A stretch of DNA of 64,000 nucleotides from Melitaea cinxia (GCF_905220565.1 NC_059409.1:16548549-16612548), one strand, 5' to 3'. Counted from the first letter of the stretch, positions 10,287 to 18,741 are shown. Notes: generated from the sequence alone by a model not told the origin. Made by a program: numbers and translations.

Positions 10287-11670
10287 TTTATTTCAGACAA
10301 AGTCCATACAATTAAACAGCAGAATACAAACATAATTAAGAAACAGAGAAAAAACCAAAATTAAACATAGGAAAATAATAAAACATAGGATAATTATATC
10401 AAAATACACACAAATATACAATATTTAGTAATCGATTAAATAGAATTCATGTCAATAATTTATTAATGTCAATAATAAGCAAAGTCAACCTATTAAATTA
10501 AACAATTAATTAACAAACAAAAAAAAAAAAGAAAAATAATAATAATTTTAATACATTCAGAAATTATTTAAAACACAATACAATGTCAAATACATAAAGA
10601 ACAAGAAGTCACCCTTTTCCTATTACTACGCATAAAAAAGGATTAAGAAATTATGCTCGTACATACATTTATATATAGTTATAGACTTAAATTGGTTTTA
10701 CTTACACATGTAATTTCAAGTTAAATTTTCTGGTAAAGGTTTTAGAGCAAAACTGACAAGTGTGGTTTACTGGACTGTGAGCATTCTCTTTAGTATTTGG
10801 TAGTTCTTCCTTCAAATTCTCATTTATTTTATTATTATAGGCATTTTCTAGCCCAATGCAGTCATTTTCAAATAATTTTTCTTGATTTTCATTGCATTCA
10901 ACTCCATGATCAAGTACATCTGTAATATATAGAATATAGCTTAAGTTGAAAAACTTATTTAAGGCTGAGGATATTCAGACGCTAGCGTGACTCCAGCTGC
11001 AATTTAGCGTGACTGGTACTTCTTAAAAAAAACCCATAGACCTCAAAATTAGACCGTGCATCAGCATAATTTCGTTCCGTGACGTTTCCGGCGCTTCGGA
11101 AGGTCCCTTCACCCTTGTGTCACCAAAAAACGTTTTGTTACAGCGGGCAGGGGTTGCTCTTCCTCCACGCCACAAGCTTCTAAAGAACACTAGAGGGTAT
11201 TCAGCAATTACATTATGGAAACAGAACCACAATGGATTTCAAACTGTACTACTGTAGTCTGTAGTGTTAGTCAAGCTAAATTAGCGCTGGAGTCGCGCTA
11301 GTGTCCGAATATCCTTCTCGTTTATATAATCATTTTTCTATTTAGCTATTGTGTCCTTCTAGCACATATTTCAATATTATTATAAGCTCTAAAGTTACAC
11401 ACCTATATTTTTCTCTTTATATTGTTGTAGTAAGTCGTTAGCTCGTTCACATTTCTTTAAAAACTGTATCAAAACGTTCAATTCGTGATTACATTGGTCA
11501 CAGATACAAGTGGGACCCCCATCATTTACTGCTATATTAAGTTTTGTATTACTTATCAGTTGTTCATAAGGAGACATGCCATCTTTTTCACTAAACAAGG
11601 ATATTGTTTTATTGCTGGTTTGAAAACAAATACGGCAAATATTACAATCAATTATAGAATCACTTTCCAT
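939..11670 (-). CDS. ZAD-C2H2 zinc-finger protein, six-exon gene
   Basis: The coding sequence joins 11670-11403, 10919-10706, 10051-9924, 9102-9019, 2033-1819 and 983-939 on the minus strand. This totals 954 nt, or 317 residues plus stop. Every junction is GT..AG and the phases 1, 2, 1, 1, 0 are mutually consistent. Exon 1 encodes an N-terminal ZAD, a four-cysteine zinc domain that mediates dimerisation in insect transcription factors. An acidic linker follows, then five C2H2 fingers. Finger 1 is split across the exon 2/3 boundary and its H-x3-H is restored only by splicing, which is strong support for the model. Known members of this family are sequence-specific nuclear DNA-binding proteins; the target here is unknown. 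Intron 4, about 7 kb long, holds a LINE in the opposite orientation. The last exon is the least certain part. Confidence 0.85.
1132..1489. mobile_element. Foldback (long inverted repeat) MITE in intron 5
   Basis: Two arms of roughly 165 bases read TCTGACTCYACCTTARYTC, then GGTGCTGCGG, inward from both ends and meet at a short centre near 1303-1326. Matching inner blocks include GACTGACAAATAGACACTT and GATCGTTTTTACGTA. There is no coding capacity. It lies wholly within intron 5 of the zinc-finger gene, and transcripts crossing it could form a long hairpin. Confidence 0.75.
1731..1807. repeat. 7-bp minisatellite
   Basis: About 11 units of GCACTYC/ACACTCC lie just inside intron 5, directly after the exon 5 donor. 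If the intron were retained, the array would encode a VECGVWS-like repeat tail. Confidence 0.8.
1819..2033 (-). CDS. ZAD zinc-finger gene, exon 5 (fingers 4 and 5)
   Basis: The acceptor is TGTGCAG and the donor is GTGAGG. Finger 4 (CPTCGKRF...HMRTH) and finger 5 (CRLCAARY...HLRTRH) are separated by a low-complexity Arg/Pro/Ala linker. This exon is very GC-rich, unlike exons 1-4, and open reading continues past the donor into a 7-bp minisatellite. Confidence 0.8.
2300..2425 (+). repeat. Copy of the CCACTGCTGGACATAGGCCT repeat family
   Basis: The copy has the core ...CCACTGCTGAACATAGGCCTCCAC and the later block CACCACGCTGGGCAGGCGGG. Four other copies lie at 13361-13672, 25051-25316, 45433-45652 and 47393-47612. 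The family is abundant in Lepidoptera; I cannot assign its class from these copies. Confidence 0.75.
2649..2661. repeat. Target-site duplication, left copy
   Basis: GTATCAATTTTGT is identical to 8560-8572 and brackets the LINE. Confidence 0.85.
3406..4920 (+). CDS. LINE ORF1 (gag-like nucleic-acid-binding protein), 504 aa
   Basis: The N-terminal part is Ala/Pro/Thr-rich with three near-repeats of an APRAHNLSAAPT type (residues about 35-85), then a strongly basic stretch. Residues about 255-450 form a compact domain with blocks KMWCRDDFALQWLRRSIG and EEKATMYLLLGIP, resembling the DUF4780-type domain found in some insect LINE ORF1 proteins. There is no CCHC zinc knuckle. Its role is presumably to bind element RNA in the RNP. 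The start is the first ATG of the open frame, after the 5' UTR. The last 128 nt overlap ORF2 in the +1 frame. Confidence 0.8.
   Translation: MNFILPLMANNKNKNKKHNTKAAPGANNPAGAPTTNQPAAPQAHNLSVAPTIEPAAPRAHNLSAAPTQLLAAPQVQHLSEASTSTIDLTSLKAAMPTATQPWQDESCWNLVTVKRREVKKRDQVSARKGKRAVVRAEARRTRRPTDDGSRPLEAAEGNERTHAAPVSVALVPGEAGSAAPVGAPSEVVATAAACASKTKRARRRNKNATKVSHGEHPSRSKPAKRDRPDDSFTPQGSGKRRKPTHTIGSIKYADALKSNDYCVAIMMEPYHDLSKEQAEAIERQLQGVMDEEIFSPTTSATPVAAPQFRGKAFHSEGTLKMWCRDDFALQWLRRSIGRISSPRAGTRLDVRKQSEIPRRVKVGLLIPQVEPEDTLDKIRLRIMCQNPQFRVSNWALYNAVPTEEKATMYLLLGIPEDDAEKLREGERRIYYKFGNIYARFHDDRTTALPNLGADEKVPSDLGSANNNVVEGQPGSSKEPVVDTGSSEVDPQFDLGDLGDPDCDG
4793..8479 (+). CDS. LINE ORF2: APE endonuclease, reverse transcriptase, RNase H, 1228 aa
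   Basis: Residues about 45-250 are an APE-type endonuclease (IQEPW, ISADSNAHHALWGS, CSDHRWI). The RT spans about 510-770, with FRPIS, GCPQGGVLSPLLW and the catalytic GYADDL near residue 692. Residues about 953-1080 are an RNase H with its acidic set (YTDGS, CE, LSDS, GNDAADELA). A C-x2-C-x8-H-x4-C motif lies near residue 1175. Together these nick the target, prime reverse transcription there and remove RNA. The listed start lies inside ORF1. The first 40 or so residues look non-homologous, so translation may begin by reinitiation or frameshift near the ORF1 stop at 4920. No inactivating change was seen. Confidence 0.9.
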   Translation: MRITMWWRDSRAPVRSLSSTPARLKWIPNLIWVIWVIQTATANLRRLLEGKTKTVALIQEPWIRNGRICGLNNIGGKLLLNNNVYHPRTCIYAHRDVNITLITEFCSRDLTTVRLQKEPSSGLPDVVMASAYLPGDADIPTPELAALAEYCERQGLELIISADSNAHHALWGSKDNNQRGEDFVSFLLATKLNVINRGSEPTFVTSRSQTIIDLTLATEHVSEYISDWHVSDDVSCSDHRWIKYNLEVTLTSPTPRRNPRKMDRGRYELLTAEKLKGVELPDNHEGTEDIDNHINQITDCLITSFEQTCPLSSPRARQFCKGHWWGPELEKLRRRVRKLFNRAKNTRLEHHWDAYKQAQYHYKRRIRIRKKECWRRFCTNIETNNQANRVKNILCSETVHNLGNLKKPDGTYTKTDLETSELLITTHFPGCQIERIAAWEEEPKKTPVMVDWITAKKIVTHDKVIWAINSFLPFKSAGLDKVFPGLLRWSDRKLIDHLVSIYRSCLAYCYTPKLWREVKVVFIPKPGKGDYSQPKSFRPISLTSFLLKVLERLIDRELRSTTLVEQPLNPNQHAYSMGKSTDSALHKVISYIEGNLHHKISTLGAFIDIEGAFDKTKFTSISRALTKHGVNNTIAGWIDSMLKYRAIQFTVNEITRSVVARGCPQGGVLSPLLWNIVIDELITLLNDRRFLTVGYADDLTVLISGPSERTVCDQMRAALKVVEQWCTDHELTVNPAKTELVMFTNKRNLGNLKLPKLFGTSLALTKEVKYLGVILDSKLLWNRHLDSKINKASIILCQCKRLLGKSWGISPKITLWLYKTIVRPIITYGAVIWWQRTELTTVKNKLQRFQRIACSAITGCMRTAPTAALEVMLDLAPLDLFIQQEAAMSAIRLKHLGLWCNQEGPHNRLWSNLVSYEPLLAAPCDRIPKQYIFERKYHIQPFEAERDQSGIREVRIYTDGSKMGSGTGAGVYSQDLNINLSLTLGQHSSIFQCECVAITHAATAVLSKGITDCNIRILSDSMAVLKALESNSTNSSLIYECHQTLEVLASHNEVILQWIKGHSGSRGNDAADELARQGSNTTVAGPTILLPLPFGQLRSWVRQRTRANHNALWANQTGCRQSKLVLTEVSPHLACRLLSLNRLDIRIVVGTITGHMALNHQLFIMNATDSPLCRGCLAAEETAAHVILECEGVAAHRATILKEIRTLREACERPRRLLSFWKELGWLN
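8560..8572. repeat. Target-site duplication, right copy
   Basis: GTATCAATTTTGT directly follows the ACAATACAATACAATAC terminal repeats of the LINE and is identical to 2649-2661. Confidence 0.85.
9019..9102 (-). CDS. ZAD zinc-finger gene, exon 4 (finger 3)
   Basis: The exon is 84 nt, from TTACAG to GTGAAT. The junction with exon 3 creates a NGERPY linker, close to the classical TGEKPY linker. It encodes one finger, CTECGKTFRSSTTLNDHKRIH. Confidence 0.85.
9340..9700. repeat. Degenerate copy of the AACCGACTTC TIR family
   Basis: It shares blocks such as GATCGAGATCTCAT, GAGTAATCTTTGATAA and TACTTGTTGATGTA with the full copies at 26848-27254 and 27297-27693. It lies in intron 3 to 4 DNA of the zinc-finger gene. 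A short (TATGG)n run lies inside it near 9637. Confidence 0.45.
9924..10051 (-). CDS. ZAD zinc-finger gene, exon 3 (end of finger 1, finger 2)
   Basis: Joining to exon 2 gives HVMKH, which restores the second histidine of finger 1. Finger 2 is of C-x4-C type (CPAPGC...HIRIH). The donor is GTAAGG. Confidence 0.85.
10249..10283. repeat. (AAT)n microsatellite
   Basis: About 12 units of ATA lie in intron 2. They could be the tail of a decayed LINE, but no body is recognisable. Confidence 0.9.
10706..10919 (-). CDS. ZAD zinc-finger gene, exon 2 (linker and first half of finger 1)
   Basis: The acceptor is TTACAG. The exon encodes an acidic linker, then CQFCSKTFTRKFNLKLH, the first part of a C2H2 finger. 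It ends CATGT before a GTAAGT donor (phase 2). Confidence 0.85.
10968..11315. mobile_element. TIR MITE in intron 1 of the zinc-finger gene
   Basis: The ends are inverted over about 46 bases: AGGATATTCAGACGCTAGCG at the left, matching AGGATATTCGGACACTAGCG read inward from the right. This is followed by YGACTCCAGC and AATTTAGC blocks. The element is 348 bp with no transposase. The superfamily cannot be decided from these ends. Confidence 0.75.
11403..11670 (-). CDS. ZAD zinc-finger gene, exon 1 (ZAD domain)
   Basis: The start ATG is at 11670. CRICF near residue 12 and CICDQC near residue 55 give the C-x2-C...C-x2-C ligand set of a ZAD, followed by a helical ELNVLIQFLKKCERA segment. The donor GTGTGT after ATAG leaves phase 1. 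Confidence 0.85.
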
Positions 11671-13260
11671 AATTGGACAGTTATTTATTCTAATTCCCTT
11701 TGTGACTTCGTTGATAAACTTTCATATATCTTTTAATATCAAAAAAGTAGTTTTTGTTTCATTCACAAGTCTCGGAAATACATATTAAGTATAATTTGTA
11801 AACCATTAAATAAATATACGGCGAAAATTCCGGCACATCACTGTCACTGATGTATATTTCTAATCTGTGATCATAGAGTAGATTTTAGTCGCATTTTTTT
11901 GACGCAGCATTCAAATTTCAAATAAGTGTACCTATTAAACCGTTTTCTAGTTCATTAAAAAAAAAACTGTTTTTTGAATACTATCAAATTAAAAATATTA
12001 TATTACTATTAATTTTAAATCGAATATATAATATAATAAAAGTAAGTAGTTTTTCATTAAAAAGAATGTTTTTCATAACTCAACTTATATTAACTTTGTA
12101 TATAAGGTAATATACAGAGGTTATATAGTGTAAAATTTAGGAGTTTTTTTTTTTTAATTAATATATACATGGCAAATTTATCTATCTTTGCACGATTAAA
12201 AAAATTCCTGCGCAACTTTCAGCTCATATTGAACATTTTTTAACACAGACCAACGAATATGGTTAATTTTTGAAATTCTTCCATTGTTTTATTTACTAAT
12301 CTAAACTAATTACAGAACTTTATAATTTTGTGATATAACTGGAAGTATTGCTTAAAAGACGTTTGGCAGTTGGCACTCGAGTGGTTTTGACTGATCACGT
12401 GATCAAAGTACAGCGAGTACCTTACCTCGAAAACGCCAGTACTCACAGCAGAATATGGCAGCGATTTATGACGTAAATATATTTCTCTAGGGTACTGCGA
12501 CAGTATACTGGCAGTCCATCAGGGAACGAATTTTTCTAGTGATAGCACTGTGCAGTGCTCGCAGTGCATATCGGAACATACCCTAAAATCATCACTCATC
12601 AGTGTACACAGAACGCATTCCACCTAAGGCCCACTACGCCAACGCCCACGACCGCTGAAAGTGCCGTTCCACAGCCACTAATGCAAAAAACGCCACGGGC
12701 GTTGTGGGCGAATCGGGCGCTGTTAGGTGTCAGCTAAATGGCGGCATGGTGAAAACATGCAGCTGTGGGGTTGTGTACATGTACTCTGTACTTTTGTACT
12801 CTTAAAAGTTACATAAAAATATAATTTCATAACTCTAATTAAAGTAAAACTATTATTTTTATTTCAATCAGTCATTTAAATTATATGCTAGAAAAATAAT
12901 TTCTTCAATTTTTTTTTTTTTGTATCTAGACTAGTTCTTCTTTCGGTGATAATTTGGCTACTTTCGAAACGCTGCTTATTACATATTTATAATTTAGGTA
13001 CACCACATAAGTCATTTGCTTGAACAGAGTCATAAGTTAGCTGTAAATTTATAACTAAAACTACCAAGATAAAAACGATTAAGCTGAACTGTGAGCCGGT
13101 TCACAGCTTCGGTTCAAGCATATGGGTTATGAGCTGAACTGCAGCTCATACAAATTCATTGAATTACCCATGTCTAAGTGTACATGACTTTCACAATAAA
13201 TGCGATCCAAGTAATACTTAAAACTTAACTATAATTGCATATAATAAATAAAAAAATAAA
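11671..13260. other. Intergenic DNA, nothing recognised
   Basis: This is AT-rich DNA upstream of the zinc-finger gene. A CG-richer patch at 12620-12735 (CCAACGCCCACGA and, inverted, GTTGTGGGCG) may be part of a decayed element. No gene, TATA box or repeat could be supported. Confidence 0.5.
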
Positions 13261-13265
13261 TAAAT

Positions 13266-13308
<43 letters not shown>

Positions 13309-13360
13309 ACACACACACACACACACCCACACACACACACACACCCACACCCACACACAC
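13266..13360. repeat. (CA)n microsatellite with CCCACA interruptions
   Basis: About 95 bases of ACAC repeat with several CCCACAC variants immediately precede a copy of the CCACTGCTGGACATAGGCCT family. Confidence 0.95.
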
Positions 13361-13672
13361 TTCAGCCTATAGCAGTCTACTACTGAACATAGGCCTCCAC
13401 AAGTTCGCAAGAAAAATGGCGTGAACTCATGTATGTTATCCATAGTCACCACGCTGGGCAGGCGGGTTGGTGACCGCAGGGCTAGACTTGTTGCGCCGAA
13501 GACGTTGCTGCCCGTCTTCAGGCTGTGTATTCCAAAGCCAGCAGTTGGATGGTTATCCCACCATCGGTGCTGTGTAGTTACGGCAGTAAAGAATATAGCC
13601 ACTCCCTCTCTTTCCGTGGGTGTCGTAAGAGGCGACTACACGGGCGATAATACAGTTCCACTACCACCTTGG
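13361..13672 (+). repeat. Longest copy of the CCACTGCTGGACATAGGCCT repeat family
   Basis: It runs from TTCAGCCTATAGCAG through CACCACGCTGGGCAGGCGGG and CCCGTCTTC to GTCGTAAGAGGCGACTAC and CACTACCACCTTGG. This is the most complete copy here and is useful as a reference for the family. Confidence 0.8.
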
Positions 13673-14222
13673 AACTTTAAAAAATTAATGAATACTAAAC
13701 AAATTCATAACAATATTTGTGAATGTTTATTTTTTTAATTGAAGAATTTCCATAAAATTTTAAATGCATTAGAAAGATTAGATTGATACAATTCAGTGAT
13801 ACAAACAGTTTATAATATAACATTATACACCTTGTTATTGTATTGTATGTTATGTGATATCATCATATATTGCAGTGTATTATGATATGCACGGAAGGTA
13901 TAAAGAATATTCTACATTATTAAAACATTTCAATTATTTATTTTTAAGTGGTTTTTTTATTTTATTTTACCACATAACACACAAGTTTAAAACTATGCAT
14001 CTTTGTATTATTACACAATAAGATTACACGACAATGAAACATTAATCCAAATAAGATTCACATAACTTTAGCAGTGATAGCGAGAGTCAAGGAAAGTGAT
14101 GTTTGAACATTTGGTAAGAGACCGCGTGAGCGCGCATAGTAATGTCCTGCGCTGACAGGGACGTAGCTAGTTTCCGTTTTAATTGAAAACAATATTGAAC
14201 AAATAGTACTACCGTAGTGGCA

Positions 14223-14815
14223 CCAATGACCGACAAGAACCAATAACCGACACTTTATTTTATGATTCAATAAAATAAGAGTAGGAAACCGATTTCTTAA
14301 TATGGCAACACTGTACCATAAATAGCACACTTTTGATTGGCTCCCATTGACATTTAAGAAACACCCGCCTTTTTTTTTGAAAATGGTGGTGTGACAACTG
14401 TTTGCGGCTGGAGTACCGGTGAAAATTACAACATTTCTTAGTGAAATCGTTAAGGAAGTGAGTACAGTTTTTTGTTAATTATACTAATGTGTTGTAAATC
14501 ATTTGAATGTTATGTTTTTCACGGGTTCTTATAAGAACTATTGAACTATTGAAACAATTTTTGTTATAACGAAAGTTTAAAGTTATTTTGATATTATTTA
14601 AATGTTGATGTCGATCACTGGTTTTCACAAATTGACTTTTCCAATAACCGACACGAGTCGATAGTAATTTTTTTGAAAATTTTTTCATTTGACAAGCAAA
14701 TATCGTTCGTCTTACTTTGCGCATTTGGTAGATATTTGAAGTAAATTAATCAAAGTCGAGAGACCAGTAATCGACAAGTGTTGATTATTGGAGAATCATG
14801 TGTGTCGATGATTGG
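14223..14815. promoter_or_regulatory. Left subterminal motif array of the pogo-like element
   Basis: Seven copies of CCARTNAYCGACA lie at 14223, 14240, 14609(inv), 14641, 14764, 14779(inv, one mismatch) and 14803(inv), in mixed orientation. They are candidate binding sites for the transposase HTH domains. The last copy lies at the start of the longest transposase ORF. Confidence 0.75.
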
Positions 14816-14824
14816 TTCTTACAG

Positions 14825-17059
14825 ATGGCTCCGAGAAAAAATTATACTCTCGACCAGTTAGAAAAAGCTGTAAAAGCCGTAAAAAGCGGCGAAAAGATTG
14901 CATTTGCTGCGAAACGTTTCGGAGTACCTAGGATAACGCTCCATGATAAAATTTCGGGAAAAACAACAATGGGTTGTGCTATGGGGCCGAGTACAGTTTT
15001 AACTAAAGGGGAAGAAGATGTTTTAGAAAAATGGATATTAGCCTTATCTGAGAGACATATTCCGCTGACAAAAGATTCGCTACTAGACAGTGTGCAAAAA
15101 ATAATAATTGATCAAAAAAGACCAAATCCTTTTACAAACAATAGGCCCAGCAAGAAGTGGTTTAAGTTGTTTTTAAAGAGACATCCAAACTTGACACAAA
15201 GAGTGCCAGACAACTTGTCAAGAGCTCGAGATAATGTGTCTGAAGAAAACATCAGGACTTGGTTTACTGAGATCGAAACTTATTTGCATGAAAATAACTT
15301 TAAAACTATTTTAAGCGATCCACACAGAATATTCAACGCAGACGAGACCGCGTTCTTTTTGTCACCTAAACCTGGTCGTGTACTCGCCAAAAAAGGAGAT
15401 AAACACCCATATAGCAGCTGCGGTGATGAAAAGGACAATCTTACTGTCCTAATAACTGGAAATGCAGCTGGAGACCTAGCCCCTCCAATGATCATATTTA
15501 ATTATGAACGAATCCCTTCAACTATCGCTATGAGTGTTCCCGATGAATGGGCAATAGGTAAATCGGAGAGCGGGTGGATGTGTAGCAGCACGTTCTATGA
15601 ATATATAACAAATGTCTTCAATCCTTGGTTAGAGGAGTATAATATTGAAAAACCGGTCTTATTCTTTGTGGATGGCCACAAATCACACCTGACGCTTCAT
15701 TTATCAAATTTTTGTTCCGAAAACGGTATTGTAGTCGTTGCTTTATACCCAAATTCTACGCATATTCTACAACCGATGGACTTGTCTGTATTCAGACCAC
15801 TCAAAACTCATTGGAAGAAAGCCGTGACGCAATGGAAAATGGAGAACCTTGGCAAAGTTCTTCGAAAAGAGAACTTTGCCCCAGTGTTGCAAAAAGCTCT
15901 CACAAATGTAACAAAAGATTGTGTCCAAAACGGATTCCGAGCGGGGGGCCTTTTTCCATTTGGTCCTAATTACATCGATTTGTCTAAAATATCTAAAGAT
16001 CGTTTAATGAAACAACCTAACAATGTCCCCAAGACTGATACTGTTACTAACCAACCTGTTTTAATACTGGAACTTACTTCACCCATCGGATCAGCTGAAG
16101 TAACAGGAGATTCTCAAAGGCAACAACCTGGTAATAACTCCACAGTTAATACATTACTCGATCAAGCACTTCTACCATCGAATCCTTCATCTTTATCCAG
16201 TTTCCCTGAAATAATAGGAAATAACCTATCTCAACAACCTATCAATAGTACTATGGAACCGCAGTACACAACACCACAAAAGTCTATGGAAAAAGTTTTG
16301 GGAGTGATTGTTCCATCTCCTTTTAAGAGGAGTTTGTTTTGGCCGGAAAATTGCATGGATAGTAATAAGAAGAGAATTAAACGAGAGAAAATTCCATCAA
16401 CAGTAACAAGTAAAGCTTGGAAAGAATATAACGAGAAAAAAGAAACTGAGAAAAATAAGAAACAGCAAGAAAAATACGAAAGAGCTAGACAAAGAATAGA
16501 AAAAAAGAAATTAAAAGAACAGTTAACCAATGAAAAGAACAATAAAAATAAGATTAAGAAAGCTGTTCAAGAAGATTCGACTTCAAAAGAGCCAGATATG
16601 GAGATTTCATACGCTGAAAGTGATACTAGTTATAATTTAGAAGATGACGAAGAGAAAGAACCAGAAAGAGGAAAAATAACAAAAACAAAGAATCAAATAG
16701 ACTGTAATTCTATTATAGACTCGGATATAGAGAATTTGCCCTTAAGAAAAATTGCAACTTCAAAAGTAACTAAACCAAATAAAAACAGGAATATTTCGAT
16801 AGGAAATTTCGTAATAATTAAGTATGAAGGGGAGTATTTTCCTGGTAAGATAGAAAGCGTGAGAAAGAACGAGTACGAAATAAGTACATTGACATTGACT
16901 ACTGGAAATTCTTTTAAATGGCCTAACCCGCCCGATAAAATTTTCTATAAGCTCATGGAAATAATGGAAGTGATAAAGGAACCTATATGTTTAAACAAGA
17001 GAGGGTTTTATAGAATTCCAGAAATGGATAAATATTTGCCAAATGTGTATGGCTTTTAA
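14825..17059 (+). CDS. pogo-like transposase (Psq HTH, CENP-B HTH, DDE), 744 aa
   Basis: Residues about 5-45 form a Pipsqueak-type HTH (NYTLDQLEKAVKAVKSG), about 60-125 a CENP-B-type HTH, and about 165-340 a DDE_1 catalytic domain. The acidic triad is visible in NADET (about 172), FVDGHKSH (about 282) and PMDLSVF (about 318). Residues 480-640 are Lys/Glu-rich with coiled-coil character. The last 90 residues form a small domain of unknown role beginning SIGNFVIIKYEGEYFPGKI. The frame is also open from an ATG at 14798, but those nine codons fall on a subterminal motif. An acceptor-like TTCTTACAG ends directly before ATG 14825, and a donor-like GAAGTGAGTA lies near 14457. I therefore prefer the internal ATG and a 5' UTR intron. 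No disabling mutation is seen. Confidence 0.88.
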   Translation: MAPRKNYTLDQLEKAVKAVKSGEKIAFAAKRFGVPRITLHDKISGKTTMGCAMGPSTVLTKGEEDVLEKWILALSERHIPLTKDSLLDSVQKIIIDQKRPNPFTNNRPSKKWFKLFLKRHPNLTQRVPDNLSRARDNVSEENIRTWFTEIETYLHENNFKTILSDPHRIFNADETAFFLSPKPGRVLAKKGDKHPYSSCGDEKDNLTVLITGNAAGDLAPPMIIFNYERIPSTIAMSVPDEWAIGKSESGWMCSSTFYEYITNVFNPWLEEYNIEKPVLFFVDGHKSHLTLHLSNFCSENGIVVVALYPNSTHILQPMDLSVFRPLKTHWKKAVTQWKMENLGKVLRKENFAPVLQKALTNVTKDCVQNGFRAGGLFPFGPNYIDLSKISKDRLMKQPNNVPKTDTVTNQPVLILELTSPIGSAEVTGDSQRQQPGNNSTVNTLLDQALLPSNPSSLSSFPEIIGNNLSQQPINSTMEPQYTTPQKSMEKVLGVIVPSPFKRSLFWPENCMDSNKKRIKREKIPSTVTSKAWKEYNEKKETEKNKKQQEKYERARQRIEKKKLKEQLTNEKNNKNKIKKAVQEDSTSKEPDMEISYAESDTSYNLEDDEEKEPERGKITKTKNQIDCNSIIDSDIENLPLRKIATSKVTKPNKNRNISIGNFVIIKYEGEYFPGKIESVRKNEYEISTLTLTTGNSFKWPNPPDKIFYKLMEIMEVIKEPICLNKRGFYRIPEMDKYLPNVYGF

Positions 17060-17685
17060 AACAGATCTCATATAATAGGTATTTGGGTAGTTAATCTTTA
17101 TAAAATAATCTCTTATAATTAATAAAAAAGCTAACTAAAATATTAACGACTATGTGCGTTAAAGCTACTTAGAAATTGAAAAAAGATCTCATTTACGTCT
17201 GTTATGTATCCCTGTTATGTTTTTTTATTGATTTACTACAAGTTAAGTTAGACTGCAGAAATTATATTACTACAAAGTAGTTTAGTCATTACTTGGTATG
17301 ACTGATTGTTATATAGTTATAATAATTAATAAATATTACGAAACTGGTTAGAAAACATTGTTTCCAAATAGATATTTGATTACGAACTGAAAGAGTGATT
17401 TGATTACTAATAAATATTTAATAATTAGTTAAGTAAGAATAAAACAGTCATTATTGTTCATTATTACAATTTAAACTTTTTGACAATAAATTGTTTGTTA
17501 CTTATATTGCCCTTTTTATTATAGTTAGAAAAGTTTATCTATGTATTTGTATGATTAATATACTTCAGAAAGAAAAATATGGACACTGTACTGTGGACAA
17601 TAAATGAATACTTATTAAACAGTTAATTTTATTTTAACGACCCACTAAGGAGGGAGCAATTTGGCATATACACATTATACGTAAT

Positions 17686-17955
17686 AGTCGATAACTGGGA
17701 GTCGGTAACTGGTAACTGTCGATGACTGGGGTGTCGATTACTGGAGATTCGGTGTCGAGGACTGGAGATTTATACACTTTTTCCATTTTTAGATTTTTTT
17801 TCTATTCTATGTATAGTTAATAAAAATAATACATCCTATTATTATATCAAGAATATACCTTACCATACTCAATCGTTGCTTTTGGTTTTAAGATGACTAA
17901 ATGACCTTTAATTTTATAAAGAAGCCCACTATCTCCTTAAAGTGTCGACCATTGG
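17686..17955. promoter_or_regulatory. Right subterminal motif array of the pogo-like element
   Basis: Six copies of the TGTCGATNACTGG motif start at 17686, 17700, 17717, 17732, 17753 and 17943, all in the same orientation. Five are clustered in 80 bases and the last is in the TIR. Confidence 0.75.
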
Positions 17956-18741
17956 TGCCACTACGTTAGTTAAGTTTAAATACTTATTTTATGATTCTAA
18001 ATTAGAATTGGAATGATTAAAAAAAGAATTCTACATATAAAGTTTGTTAATTTAAGTAATTTAAAAATGCGAATCGAAAACACTATTGAAATGTAAACAT
18101 GTCGCAGTGCTGTTTTAAAAACAATAAATCGTCAAGTGCATTATATGTTTTCAAAATCGCACTGTGTTAAAATAGAAGGATTGCTAAATAATAAAAATAA
18201 TATGACTTACTAAAAAAATAAACAAAAAATTGAAATATTAAATTTTTATGTTTATTCTTGATAGAGGGTTTAATAGTAGGTATGTAGACTATGTGCACTC
18301 TTTAGTCACGGTATATTTAAGTATAAAGGAAAATAATATTTTAAATGTAACAAAGACTGCGGCCCTGTCCAGGCTGGTACAATTTTCTCTCGATTACGTT
18401 TCTTTATCGATTGGTATGCGTTCACACAAACGTGTAACAAGAATGACGACAGCGCCCTACGTGATCGTTTTAGAAAATTCAAATTAACGAAATTATACTT
18501 TCGTTGCATGTAATAGAGTATAATTTCTATTGCATAAAAATTCGGGCATACAGTTCCGATTCTTCGTTTAGGAACTATTGAAAGTCACAAGGAATCAACA
18601 TGATACGTCCGGACACATCGAGTGAAACTTGGACGTCGGCTACATACTAATTAATCTTATTGTAAGTTATAAGTATGGGTTGCGGAGGAAAGTATGTCTG
18701 GTTTTTGAACGACAGTCGTGCCGATCAGGCGACCGGGCGAT

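Larger units (their letters stand above)
14217..17961 (+). mobile_element. Complete pogo-like DNA transposon
   Basis: The 3.75-kb element is bounded by TA dinucleotides (14215-14216 and 17962-17963), as expected of Tc1/mariner-superfamily insertions. Its 19-base TIRs match at 17 positions: GTGGCACCAATGACCGACA against GTGGCACCAATGGTCGACA read from the other end. It encodes one intact transposase. A 13-bp motif CCARTNAYCGACA recurs 13 times near the ends and forms part of each TIR. The intact ORF and clear ends suggest it is autonomous and young. Confidence 0.88.

Noticed and set aside
12555..12737. 60-residue plus-strand ORF
   Set aside because: It has no signal peptide, splice context or recognisable domain, and lies in a patch with inverted GC-rich pieces that looks like decayed repeat.
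13225..13602. Cys/Val-rich minus-strand ORF
   Set aside because: It is a translation of the (CA)n microsatellite plus an interspersed repeat.
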